Shown: positions 9,351 through 17,713 of the stretch, one piece after another
Position numbering within the stretch: the stretch's first letter is position 1
Layout: every line of letters begins with the position of its first letter
Assembly: GCA_965228575.1 (NCBI GenBank)
Contig: CBDDHW010000005.1
Coordinates: 35,922 to 99,921, forward strand
DNA from: UBA11612 sp965228575
GTDB taxonomy: Bacteria > Pseudomonadota > Alphaproteobacteria > Rhodospirillales > Rhodospirillaceae
Direction of reading: 5' to 3'
Length of the DNA stretch: 64,000 nt
The notes under the pieces: generated by a model
The model's input: only the letters and a program-made list of their open reading frames with translations
Told to the model about the DNA's origin: nothing
Database searches by the model: none
Made by a program: the position numbers and the translations under genes

Positions 9351-10325
9351 TCAGATACCGATTTTAATGCAACTCGCGAAATGAGTCGGTGAAAGCTGAA
9401 CCTTCTTTGGTTCAACTGACGCACAATCACCAATCGCAATTGGGCACCGCGTGCGAAACCGGCACCCAGATGGTGGATTGGCCGGGTTTGGCAAATCCCC
9501 CGGGAGAACGATACGCTCACGTGAGAGTTCGATTACCGGATCTGGAATAGGAATCGAAGAGAGCAGAGCCTTTGTATAGGGATGAGCGGGATTTTTAAAA
9601 ATCTCATCGCGAGACCCATATTCGACGATTTTTCCCAGATACATTACCGCAATATCATCACTGATGTGCCGAACAACCGACAGGTCGTGTGAGATGAATA
9701 TGTAGGCGAGGTTGAGTTGCTTCTGCAGGTTCTGCAGCAAATTGAGAATTTGTGCCTGTATGGACACGTCCAATGCAGAAACAGCCTCATCACATATGAT
9801 TAAGTCTGGCTCAACTGCCAATGCTCGACAAATTGCTATCCGCTGCGCCTGGCCTCCAGATAATTCATGGGGATAACGCTCCGCGAACCGTGGCGGCATC
9901 CCCACGAGGCCCAGCAATGTCCTTATGCGTTCTTTTCTCCCGTCGCCCGCGCACAACCCGTGGATATCGAGCGCTTCGGAAATCAAATCGCCGATCGTCA
10001 TTCTGGGGTCGAGCGAGGACGCAGCATCCTGGAAGATGACCTGAACACGCCGGCGTATCGGACGCATTTCGTTGTCAGACAGTGGGGCCAGGTCAACACC
10101 GTCAAAAACAATGCGGCCGGAAGAATGCACAAGCCGGAGTACCGCGTACCCAATTGTCGACTTGCCGCAGCCAGACTCGCCCACGAGACCTAAGGTGCGC
10201 CCAGGAGCAACCTCCAGCCCCACCCCGGCGACGGCCTGAACGACATCCGGGCGTTGAAACAACTTCTTTGCGCCGGAAAAACTGACGCGCAAATCTTCAA
10301 CTTTGAGTAACGGTGCGGTGTTCAC
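9351..10325 (-). CDS. dppF: Dipeptide/oligopeptide ABC transporter ATPase (DppF/OppF type)
   Basis: This is the second ATP-binding subunit of the peptide importer. I start it at the GTG at 10325, whose first bases overlap the stop of the preceding ATPase (GTGA); the frame is open further upstream without a better start. Motifs: Walker A GLVGESGCGKST, ABC signature LSGGQAQRI, Walker B LIICDEAVSALD, then the H-loop ISHDLSVV. The C-terminal oligopeptide-transporter extension with conserved Cys is present (PSGCRFRTRCPIAIGDC) and is typical of DppF/OppF. The length (~324 residues) is normal for the family. It should act at the inner face of the cytoplasmic membrane, powering import of the substrate captured by the binding protein at 13201-14775. 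Confidence 0.93.
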   Translation of the reverse strand: MNTAPLLKVEDLRVSFSGAKKLFQRPDVVQAVAGVGLEVAPGRTLGLVGESGCGKSTIGYAVLRLVHSSGRIVFDGVDLAPLSDNEMRPIRRRVQVIFQDAASSLDPRMTIGDLISEALDIHGLCAGDGRKERIRTLLGLVGMPPRFAERYPHELSGGQAQRIAICRALAVEPDLIICDEAVSALDVSIQAQILNLLQNLQKQLNLAYIFISHDLSVVRHISDDIAVMYLGKIVEYGSRDEIFKNPAHPYTKALLSSIPIPDPVIELSRERIVLPGDLPNPANPPSGCRFRTRCPIAIGDCASVEPKKVQLSPTHFASCIKIGI

Positions 10326-11314
10326 TGTGCGCGATCCTCGCGCCAGTACGACTTTAGATCTGCGAAACACGCGGCCGTATGCAACGGTCCTACATTTTCA
10401 GCAGTGGGCATGACATCTTGGCACTTTGAGACCGCAAGCTGACACCGCGGCAAAAACGGACAGCGCGTAACTGGCTCCGCGAGGTTGGGGGGAATTCCCT
10501 CTATTGGACGTAGGGGACGTCCAATGTCGTCAATGCGTGGCGTACATTGCATAAGTCCAACTGTGTAACCATGAGACGGGCGATAAAAAACATCCTTCAC
10601 CGGTCCACTCTCAACCACCCGCCCCGCATACATGACGGCAACGTGGTCGCAAAGCCCGGCTACGAGGCCCAGATCGTGGCTAATCCAAATTACGGCCATC
10701 CCAAAGTCGCGCTGTAAGTCTTTTACGAGATCGACAATTTGAGCTTGAATCGTGACGTCTAAAGCGGTCGTCGCTTCGTCCGCGATAAGCAAACGTGGAT
10801 TGCAGGACAGCGCAATCGCAATCATCACCCGCTGACGCATCCCACCCGAAAACTGATGTGGATATTCGTCTAGACGTTTCTCCGCGCGGGAAATTCCAAC
10901 CCGTTCAAGGAGTTCAATAGCCCGACGGCGCGCGGCAGAGCTGTCCAGCCCTAGGTGCACTTTCATTGTCTCGGTCAACTGGCGACCAATGGTCAGCACT
11001 GGGTTTAAGGATCGCATCGGATCTTGAAAGATCATTGCCATCCGGCGGCTGCGCAGTGAACGTAACTCGTCGGGCGCGAGATCAAGAACATTAGTACCGT
11101 CGAAAACCATTTCGTCGGCATTACACGTCGCCGCATTATCCGGCATTAACCGCATTATCGACAACGCAGTTACGGATTTTCCGCTTCCACTTTCACCTAC
11201 AAGACCAAGCACTTGCCCATCTTCCAGCGAGAAGGACACGCCGTCGACCGCCCGAACGACACCCCTTGATGTAGAGAAATGAGTACGTAAATTTTTTACG
11301 GTTAAAAGAGGCAT
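10322..11314 (-). CDS. dppD: Dipeptide/oligopeptide ABC transporter ATPase (DppD/OppD type)
   Basis: This is the first ATP-binding subunit. The frame opens at 11353 inside the permease gene, but the ATG at 11314 (MPLLTVKNLRTHF) is the family-like start. It lies two bases after the permease stop, with AAGGGG upstream. Motifs: Walker A GLVGESGSGKS, signature FSGGMRQRV, Walker B LLIADEATTALD, H-loop ISHDLGLV. The C-terminal DppD/OppD extension with Cys residues is present (VTRCPFLPRCQLAVSKCQ). About 330 residues, normal length. It overlaps dppF by four bases, so translation is probably coupled. Substrate class is inferred from the family; these importers carry di- to oligopeptides, but also nickel, heme or other compounds. 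Confidence 0.93.
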   Translation of the reverse strand: MPLLTVKNLRTHFSTSRGVVRAVDGVSFSLEDGQVLGLVGESGSGKSVTALSIMRLMPDNAATCNADEMVFDGTNVLDLAPDELRSLRSRRMAMIFQDPMRSLNPVLTIGRQLTETMKVHLGLDSSAARRRAIELLERVGISRAEKRLDEYPHQFSGGMRQRVMIAIALSCNPRLLIADEATTALDVTIQAQIVDLVKDLQRDFGMAVIWISHDLGLVAGLCDHVAVMYAGRVVESGPVKDVFYRPSHGYTVGLMQCTPRIDDIGRPLRPIEGIPPNLAEPVTRCPFLPRCQLAVSKCQDVMPTAENVGPLHTAACFADLKSYWREDRAQ

Positions 11315-11316
11315 GA

Positions 11317-12246
11317 TTATTTTCGCCCCTTCGCGTTTCCACTGCGCGACCATGAGCGTGGATCGAGTGCGTCGCGTAGCCCGTCGCCAAGAAAGTTGAT
11401 CGCCATAACACTGAGAACAATTAAGAGCGTCGGCGACAAAAATAACCAGGGTGCATCAGCCATGTATCGCCTCGCCTCAGACAGGTCGCGCCCCCACGAC
11501 GGCGACGGTGGTTGAATCCCAAGACCAAGAAAACTAAGCGATGCCTCAGCGACAATCGCGGCGGAGTACATGATTGTGACTTGAACAACGAGGGGAGACA
11601 GGACATTGCGGAGCACATGCCTGAGAACTATGCGCCACGGGCTCGCGCCAAGCGCCCGCGTGGCGGTAATGTAAGTTTCTTCGCGAACCGACAACGTGCT
11701 TCCCCGGACGACCCGCGCAAGAACAGGTATTTGAACAATACCCAAAGCGATTGTGATGGTCGCGATGTTCGCGCCGAGCAAACCCACCACTGCGATTCCA
11801 AGCAACAATGGCGGAAAGGTGAGAAAGGCGTCCATCAAGCGCATAAGCGTATTGTCAATGCGCCCGCCCATAAATCCGGCGATGAGTCCGATGGGAACAC
11901 CGAACGACATTGTAAATGCGACCACAGCCAACCCAACCACGAGGGATACGCGTGCGCCATAAATCATTCGCGCAAAAACATCGCGCCCGAAATAGTCAGT
12001 TCCCATCCAATGCAATGAGCTCGGGGGAGATAGCTTGTTGTCTAAATTTATTATCGTTGGATCGTGAGGAACCAAAATGGGGGCAAACATTGCCAATAGA
12101 CTTAACGCGACAAGGATGAACAAACTTACTGTCGCCGCACGGTTTCGAACCAACTGCCTGAAGGCAAGCGTGAGCCCACTTTCGAAGTGAGTTTCTTCGG
12201 GAATGGTGGACGCGCTACGTTGTGACGTTAATTCGGCATTCGTCAT
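11317..12246 (-). CDS. dppC: Peptide ABC transporter permease (DppC type)
   Basis: This is a 309-residue inner-membrane permease. It starts with ~30 polar residues, a first membrane helix (TVSLFILVALSLLAMFAPI), the DppC-type periplasmic segment (HWMGTDYFGRDVFARMIYGAR) and then the binding-protein-dependent permease domain. That domain contains the EAA loop (RALGASPWRIVLRHVLRNVLSPL), which contacts the ATPases. The C-terminus SFLGLGIQPPSPSWGRDL is typical. The start codon overlaps the dppB stop by four bases (ATGA), indicating translational coupling. It should pair with DppB to form the channel. Confidence 0.95.
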   Translation of the reverse strand: MTNAELTSQRSASTIPEETHFESGLTLAFRQLVRNRAATVSLFILVALSLLAMFAPILVPHDPTIINLDNKLSPPSSLHWMGTDYFGRDVFARMIYGARVSLVVGLAVVAFTMSFGVPIGLIAGFMGGRIDNTLMRLMDAFLTFPPLLLGIAVVGLLGANIATITIALGIVQIPVLARVVRGSTLSVREETYITATRALGASPWRIVLRHVLRNVLSPLVVQVTIMYSAAIVAEASLSFLGLGIQPPSPSWGRDLSEARRYMADAPWLFLSPTLLIVLSVMAINFLGDGLRDALDPRSWSRSGNAKGRK

Positions 12247-13199
12247 GACTGATACCGAATTCGAGGATCAATGACCGAATACAGAATGTCGGCCACTATG
12301 TTTGCCAGCAAAAAGAATATCGCAATGATCAACACGAACCCTTGGACCACCGGAAAGTCTCGATTCAAGACAGCCGACAATATCGCCGAACCGATCCCTG
12401 GGATTGCGAAGGTGTACTCAATGGTGACCTGAGAGCCGATGAGGTACGCGAATTGTATGGCGGCCATAGTGACGAAAGGTATCATGGCATTTTTCAGCGC
12501 GTGCACAACCAGCACGACGACAGGCCGGAGTCCCTTCGCATGCGCTGTGCGAATATAATCCTGAGATAGCACGTCGATCATGCTCGATCGCAAGAGTCTT
12601 GTGAAGACAGCCGTTTGAAGAGTCCCGAGGGCAATCGCTGGCAACACAAAGGGGCGTAACATGTCCCACAAGCTACCGGCTTCCGACGCACCCGACCCTA
12701 TCCCCGTTATCGGAAACCAACCGAGCTGTAGGGAGAATATGTAAATAAGAACAATTGCGAGAGCGAAATTGGGGATTGCGAATCCCAGAAGCGTGTACCC
12801 CGTCGCAAGATAATCGATCCAAGTGTTGCGCTTGAGCGCCGCGATGATCCCGAGAGGAATTGAAACGATAAATGCCAAGGTTAGAGCAAAACTAGCGAGA
12901 ATTAATGAAACCGGTAACCTCTCCGCCAGCAAGTCCAGCACTGGTACGTTTAGACGAATAGAGTTTCCGAAATCACCTCGAAACAGGTCACCAAGCCAAT
13001 AGAAATATTGCCTGTACACAGGTTCATCGAGGTGGAACTGCGCGCGTAATGCCGCAACGGCATCGGGGGACGTTTGTGACCCCAACATAATTTGGATGGG
13101 ATCGCCTGGCGTTGCTCGAGTAATCGCGAAAATCGTCGCGCTGACTATGAATAGTATAATGGGCGCTTGAATCAGCCGTTTCGCAACGAGTCCCCACAT
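12243..13199 (-). CDS. dppB: Peptide ABC transporter permease (DppB type)
   Basis: This is a 318-residue inner-membrane permease with an N-terminal helix (APIILFIVSATIFAITRATPGDP) and about six membrane segments. The DppB-type motif RAQFHLDEPVYRQYFYWLGDLFRGDFGNS is at residues ~50-80. The EAA loop is AHAKGLRPVVVLVVHALKNAMIPF, and a C-terminal EYTFAIPGIGSAILSAV segment is also typical. The ATG lies one base after the stop of the binding-protein gene and its end overlaps dppC. Gene order is A-B-C-D-F, the standard one for these importers. Confidence 0.95.
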   Translation of the reverse strand: MWGLVAKRLIQAPIILFIVSATIFAITRATPGDPIQIMLGSQTSPDAVAALRAQFHLDEPVYRQYFYWLGDLFRGDFGNSIRLNVPVLDLLAERLPVSLILASFALTLAFIVSIPLGIIAALKRNTWIDYLATGYTLLGFAIPNFALAIVLIYIFSLQLGWFPITGIGSGASEAGSLWDMLRPFVLPAIALGTLQTAVFTRLLRSSMIDVLSQDYIRTAHAKGLRPVVVLVVHALKNAMIPFVTMAAIQFAYLIGSQVTIEYTFAIPGIGSAILSAVLNRDFPVVQGFVLIIAIFFLLANIVADILYSVIDPRIRYQS

Positions 13200-13200
13200 C

Positions 13201-14775
13201 TTATTTCCAATGTATCTCGTCGAGCATTTCTACATATTCCTGAGGACCAGGCTTGAACCCGGTTAAACCCGCATCAAAGACACGTACGTAGTTCACGTTG
13301 CAATGATAAATCATGGGACATTCTTCAACAGTCATTCCGACAATATCGTGATACTTGCTTGCGCGTGCTTCAGCATCTGTCTCCTGGCGTGCGCCATCCA
13401 ACATTGATGCCATTTTTGGATGATTGTAGGCGGAAGTCGCGCCGTCCTTGTGCAGGAACCACCAGGATGTTGCATCAGGGTCCGGAGCCACGATCGTTAT
13501 GTCTTCGAGTAATTGTTCAAAATTCTTGTTGAACCAGAAATTGTTGAAACCACCGACGTCGAGGTTTCGAATGCGATAACCAATACCAATCTGACCTACC
13601 ATGGCTGCCACGAGTTCCAACTCACGGCGCATCCAATCCTTGTCTGAGGTGATAACCTCAACCTGATACCCCGATAATCCGGCTTGGGCGATTAGCTCTC
13701 TCGCCTTGGCAAGGTCGCCGCGCTCTGGGTATTTGAGCATGGTTTGCTGGTGACCCATAAATCCAGCCGGGATTTGATTGTCCGTTGGCCTGGCTTCACC
13801 GTTGTAAATTTCTTCAGCAATGGCGACCCGGTCTATGGCGTATGAGATGGCTTGCCGCGCCAACTTATTGAGATAAGGCGCATCGGGTTCAGCATGGGCA
13901 ATATTGAAGCATTGATAGTCCCAGTTCCAACCTGGCAAAGAGGTCAATGTGTATTTTGGGTTCTCGCGAATGCGCGCAACATCTCTGGTATCAGGGTGTG
14001 AAATAAAATCGAACTCGCCCACTTCCATTGACTGAAGGCGAATAGATGAGTCGGGAATGGTTCGGTAATTGATACGTGCCAGCTTTGGAATACCTGGACG
14101 CCAATACTTCTCATTGCGAACGAGGTTAACTTCGTTACCTCTCACCGACTCTAAAATATATGGACCATGGCCAACGGGAGCTGCCGCGTATTGCTGTTCA
14201 CCCATTTCTTGGTGGGCGGCACGACAAAGCATTAGACCGCCATACCCCATTGTCGCACCTGGAAACGCGCCAAAAGGCGTCTTGGTCTTCACCTCGACAA
14301 CGTGCCTACTTTCGGCCTTGATCGTGTCGATGGGAAAAAGAGCCGAGCCCACCATAAAACTGGACGTATCGAAATGGTGTTGCCACGTGTAGGCGACATC
14401 TTCGGCGGTAAACTCTCCGTAGTCGCCGTGCCACAAGACGCCTTCGCGAAGCTTAATCCTCCATGTTAACGGGTCTGGATTTGTCCAATCTTCTGCGAGC
14501 CACGGTATGATTCTACGGTTTTGGTAGTCAACGCGCGTTAGGCCGTCGAAAATGTGATTCATCACAAGCCCGGCGGGGACCGTCCATCGGATAGCCGGAC
14601 TTAAGCTCCCAATATCGCCGCCCCAAATCCCGACTCTCAGGTCTTGGCGTTTCGCTTGTCCAATTGCGGGAGCAAATGGCAATGAGTTCGCAGCGGCTAA
14701 CGCTCCACTTCCCGCCGCGGACTTAATAAGTTGACGGCGACTCATGCGCCGACCGTCGGATTTCCTCTGAACCAT
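13201..14775 (-). CDS. dppA: Peptide ABC transporter substrate-binding protein, Tat-exported (family 5)
   Basis: This is a 524-residue periplasmic binding protein of the SBP_bac_5 family. The ATG at 14775 follows AAGGAACGTCA. The N-terminus carries a twin-arginine signal (MSRRQLIKSAAGSGALAAA) and a cleavage region near IGQA. Family features: an early GLVMNHIFDGLTRVDYQNRRIIPWLAEDW segment and WRIKLREGVLWHDG-like WRIKLREGVLWHGD. There is also a conserved AISYAIDRVAIAEEIYNG segment. It delivers substrate to DppBC. It is divergently oriented from the D-glutamate cyclase-like pair, with 212 bases between them that must hold both promoters. Substrate cannot be read from sequence. Confidence 0.93.
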   Translation of the reverse strand: MVQRKSDGRRMSRRQLIKSAAGSGALAAANSLPFAPAIGQAKRQDLRVGIWGGDIGSLSPAIRWTVPAGLVMNHIFDGLTRVDYQNRRIIPWLAEDWTNPDPLTWRIKLREGVLWHGDYGEFTAEDVAYTWQHHFDTSSFMVGSALFPIDTIKAESRHVVEVKTKTPFGAFPGATMGYGGLMLCRAAHQEMGEQQYAAAPVGHGPYILESVRGNEVNLVRNEKYWRPGIPKLARINYRTIPDSSIRLQSMEVGEFDFISHPDTRDVARIRENPKYTLTSLPGWNWDYQCFNIAHAEPDAPYLNKLARQAISYAIDRVAIAEEIYNGEARPTDNQIPAGFMGHQQTMLKYPERGDLAKARELIAQAGLSGYQVEVITSDKDWMRRELELVAAMVGQIGIGYRIRNLDVGGFNNFWFNKNFEQLLEDITIVAPDPDATSWWFLHKDGATSAYNHPKMASMLDGARQETDAEARASKYHDIVGMTVEECPMIYHCNVNYVRVFDAGLTGFKPGPQEYVEMLDEIHWK

Positions 14776-14987
14776 TGACGTTCCTTCCCGCGGCAGGGAC
14801 TGCTTGCCTCCGACGATCAGAGCTCTTTTCAGTACGCGCCATTACAGCAGGTCGAGAAACTCTTGGATAGGCGGATTTAAAAAAATCTCCGCAAATCTCA
14901 CCGATTTTAGATTGAATTTTCAATACGTTGATGGGATGGTTTTGTTTCATTTTCCCCTCCTAATTGAGCTGACCGGAGCGTATTTTC

Positions 14988-16010
14988 ATGCCCGATATTA
15001 CCGGCGATGCCCTTGATAGAGTTTGCACCATCCAAGCTAAGAACAGGGGCATGCCGCACAACTTTATTGTGCGTATGTATGAAATCGCACGGAAGAAGTT
15101 GACCGATGGCCGCCCAATCTCTGCCGTCGCAGCCGAAAAGCTAATTGAAAATGTCGGAAAAGGTGACGTGGTTTTGGTCCTGACCGGTGCAGGCTTGAAA
15201 CCTATTTTGCCAGAGGGTGAGAGCGACGGGCCGCCGGGTGCGGCGGCGTTGGCTAAAGCTCTTTATAAAGGTTTGGGCGCAGTTCCGGTTTACGTTCTTG
15301 AGAAACACCACGCCCGCCCGGTTATTGCGTCGAGCCACTCCATTGGCTTGATGGTTAAGGAATTCAGTGAAGCCAAAGACTACAAACTAGGGTGCGCCAT
15401 TGAATATGCACCGCCCCAGCAAGACGGCGTTCCCGAATGGGTGGATGATGTTTTTGAGCGTTACAATCCAAAAGCAATTATCTGCGCTGAACGCATTGGC
15501 CCGGGCAAGAATGGAATTCTTCATAGTTCCACAGCGATGGCGCTCAAGGACTTCGACCCAACGCCGGGCGCTGTTGTTGACACTTCACCTTTAGTTGAAG
15601 AGGCGAACAAACGCGGCATCCTCACAATTGGCATCGGCGATTGCGGCAATGAGGTCGGTTTTGGAGCAATCTATGACACTGTGGTCGAGCTCCTTCCCAA
15701 AGGCGATGTGCTCGCAACGACAGTCGCGGCAGATATCGTATTCCCCGCGATGATGTCCAATTGGGGTTGTTACGGAATAGAAGCGGCCCTTGCCTTTTTG
15801 CTCAAAAAGCCGGAGTTGATGCACACCCCGGAGCAAGAAGGTCGCATGATTCGCGATTGCCTCAATGCGGGCGGTCTCGAAGCGGGCTTTTGTACGACCA
15901 ACTTCATAGTCGATGGGCTAGAGGGCGAAACGTCGATGGCCGTAGTGCAGCTGTTGGGAAACATTGTTCGAAAAAACCTCGAGCCCACAACTCGAGGTCT
16001 CGCTCACTAG
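14988..16010 (+). CDS. D-glutamate cyclase-like (DUF4392-type) enzyme, copy 1
   Basis: This is a 340-residue cytoplasmic protein with no signal or membrane segment; the ATG follows a GGAG about eleven bases upstream. It carries the motif IGIGDCGNEVGFG at residues 214-226, a hallmark of the DUF4392/D-glutamate cyclase C-terminal family (IGIGDGGNE-type). It also has ERIGPGKNG at 168-176 and a glycine-rich start LVLTGAGLKP. Characterised relatives interconvert D-glutamate and 5-oxo-D-proline, so this activity is the best guess, though other lactam or hydrolase chemistry is possible. It is followed after 36 bases by a paralog of the same length and stands divergent from the peptide importer, consistent with processing of an imported substrate. 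Confidence 0.75.
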   Translation: MPDITGDALDRVCTIQAKNRGMPHNFIVRMYEIARKKLTDGRPISAVAAEKLIENVGKGDVVLVLTGAGLKPILPEGESDGPPGAAALAKALYKGLGAVPVYVLEKHHARPVIASSHSIGLMVKEFSEAKDYKLGCAIEYAPPQQDGVPEWVDDVFERYNPKAIICAERIGPGKNGILHSSTAMALKDFDPTPGAVVDTSPLVEEANKRGILTIGIGDCGNEVGFGAIYDTVVELLPKGDVLATTVAADIVFPAMMSNWGCYGIEAALAFLLKKPELMHTPEQEGRMIRDCLNAGGLEAGFCTTNFIVDGLEGETSMAVVQLLGNIVRKNLEPTTRGLAH

Positions 16011-16046
16011 TCCAAAAATTTAATCTTACTTTTCGGAGCCACTTTC

Positions 16047-17066
16047 ATGCCTGACATCACCGGCGAAGCCATCGATAAGATTTGCACAATTGAAGCCAAG
16101 AACCGCGGAATGCCAACCAACATATTGGCGCCGATGTATGAAGCAGCACGCAAATTAACGGGTGGACGGCCAATCTCCATGGTCGCTGCTGAAAAATTGC
16201 TGGAAAATGTTGGCAAAAACGACACTGTCCTGGTTTTGACTGGCGCCGGACTAAAACCAATACTGCCGGAAGGCGAAAATGATGGGCCGCCGGGCGCGGC
16301 AGCTATTGCGCGGGCACTTTACAAGGGATTGGGCGCGGTTCCGGTCTACATACACGAAAAACACCATACGCGGCCCATTGTGGCGTCCAGCGAATCTCTG
16401 GGGTTGATGGTCAAAGAATATTCAGAGGCTAAAGACTATCACCTCGGCGCGGCTATGGAATTTGCACCGCCCCAGCAAGATGGTGTTGAAAGTTGGGTCC
16501 AAGAAATTCTTGAACGGTTTCAACCAAAAGCCGTTATCGCAACCGAACGTATCGGACCTGGTAGAGACGGTAAGCTTCATAGCGCTACTGGCATGGCGCT
16601 AAGTGATTTCGATCCCACGCCCGGCGCCGTGGTCGATATCGCACCGCTGGTTGACGAAGCCAGAAAACGTGGGATCTTGACCATAGGTATCGGTGACCAC
16701 GGAAATGAAGTGGGTTTTGGCGCGATATATGACACTGTGGTCAAAACTATGCCCAAAGGCGATGTGTTGGCGACCACAACGGCTACGGACATTATTTTCC
16801 CAGTAATGATGTCCAATTGGGGATGCTACGGCATAGAAGCAGCTCTCGCGTTCCTCCTGAAAAAACCTGAATTGGTGCATACGCCTGCGCAAGAAGAGCG
16901 CATGTTGCGTGATTGCCTAGCTGCCGGCGGGCTGGAAGCCATGTACTGCTCAACAGAGTTTCTGTGCGACGGCTTGGAGGGAGAAACCTCGATGGCATGT
17001 ATGCAATTTCTAGGGAATATTGTGCGCAAAAACCTTGAAGCACCGACGACGGGTGTTGCCCACTAG
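16047..17066 (+). CDS. D-glutamate cyclase-like (DUF4392-type) enzyme, copy 2
   Basis: This is a 339-residue paralog of the gene just upstream, colinear over its whole length; only short stretches differ, for example GMPTNILAPMYEAARK against GMPHNFIVRMYEIARKK. The motif reads IGIGDHGNEVGFG, so the variable residue is His rather than Cys. A GGAG site lies eight bases before the ATG. Both copies begin MPDITG and end in a TTRG/TTGVAH tail, showing a recent duplication. Two closely related cytoplasmic enzymes side by side may form a heteromeric enzyme or act on two stereoisomers or chain variants; this is inference. The gene converges with the isomerase-like gene, only four bases apart. Confidence 0.75.
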   Translation: MPDITGEAIDKICTIEAKNRGMPTNILAPMYEAARKLTGGRPISMVAAEKLLENVGKNDTVLVLTGAGLKPILPEGENDGPPGAAAIARALYKGLGAVPVYIHEKHHTRPIVASSESLGLMVKEYSEAKDYHLGAAMEFAPPQQDGVESWVQEILERFQPKAVIATERIGPGRDGKLHSATGMALSDFDPTPGAVVDIAPLVDEARKRGILTIGIGDHGNEVGFGAIYDTVVKTMPKGDVLATTTATDIIFPVMMSNWGCYGIEAALAFLLKKPELVHTPAQEERMLRDCLAAGGLEAMYCSTEFLCDGLEGETSMACMQFLGNIVRKNLEAPTTGVAH

Positions 17067-17070
17067 CGAA

Positions 17071-17658
17071 CTATTGGCGCTGGAATTCGATCGCATCTTC
17101 CAGTCGGTCATCGCCCCAGAACAACTCGTTGTCGCCGACAACAAACGTCGGAGAACCAAAGATGCCCAACTTCCGGGCCTCCGATGTCGCTGCTTGATAG
17201 GCCGCATCAGTTGAGTCCAAGTTGGCTTTCTCAAGCACGCGGTCAACAGACTGTCCGCACTTTTTGAGGGCTTTCTCTATATTTTCCGCCTGCCCGGCGG
17301 GAACTCCGTTTTGGAACCAATGAACATATGTGGCGTGGACATAGTTTTCGCACCACCCCTCGTTCCTCGCGACCATCGCAATACGATTTGCCAAATCGAA
17401 GTGCTCTAACGGATAATCGACAGGAACATTTACAGGAATTCCGTAGCGCGCCGCGCGGCGCTCTATATCGCGCCACATGTACTTCGTTTTTATCGGTTTG
17501 CCAATAAACGGCTTGTTGTCCATCTCTTGCATCAACGCCCGCACGCTAAAGGGGCGCCAATTGAATTCGACACCCTCCCTTTGTGCGACATCCTGAAGAC
17601 GCATTACTGTGAGATAGGTATATGTGCTTCCAATTGAGAACCAAAAATTTATAGACAT
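17071..17658 (-). CDS. 2-Hydroxychromene-2-carboxylate isomerase / DsbA-like thioredoxin-fold protein
   Basis: I start this at the ATG at 17658 (MSINFWFSIGSTYTYL). The frame opens at a TTG at 17685, but the family begins at this point; this gives 195 residues. The thioredoxin-fold HCCA isomerase features are the N-terminal FWFSIGSTYTYL, whose Ser corresponds to the catalytic Ser of kappa-class GST-like isomerases, and RPFSVRALM. The C-terminal FGSPTFVVGDNELFWGDDRLEDA is also characteristic. No CxxC is present, arguing against a disulfide oxidoreductase. Relatives act on ring-cleavage products of aromatics with glutathione. It lies 55 bases beyond the last amidase on the same strand and is likely the distal gene of that operon. 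Confidence 0.85.
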   Translation of the reverse strand: MSINFWFSIGSTYTYLTVMRLQDVAQREGVEFNWRPFSVRALMQEMDNKPFIGKPIKTKYMWRDIERRAARYGIPVNVPVDYPLEHFDLANRIAMVARNEGWCENYVHATYVHWFQNGVPAGQAENIEKALKKCGQSVDRVLEKANLDSTDAAYQAATSEARKLGIFGSPTFVVGDNELFWGDDRLEDAIEFQRQ

Positions 17659-17713
17659 CGCTTTTAAAAACCACGAACCAATCAAATAGCCCCAGAAAGA
17701 GAATTAATCTTAA

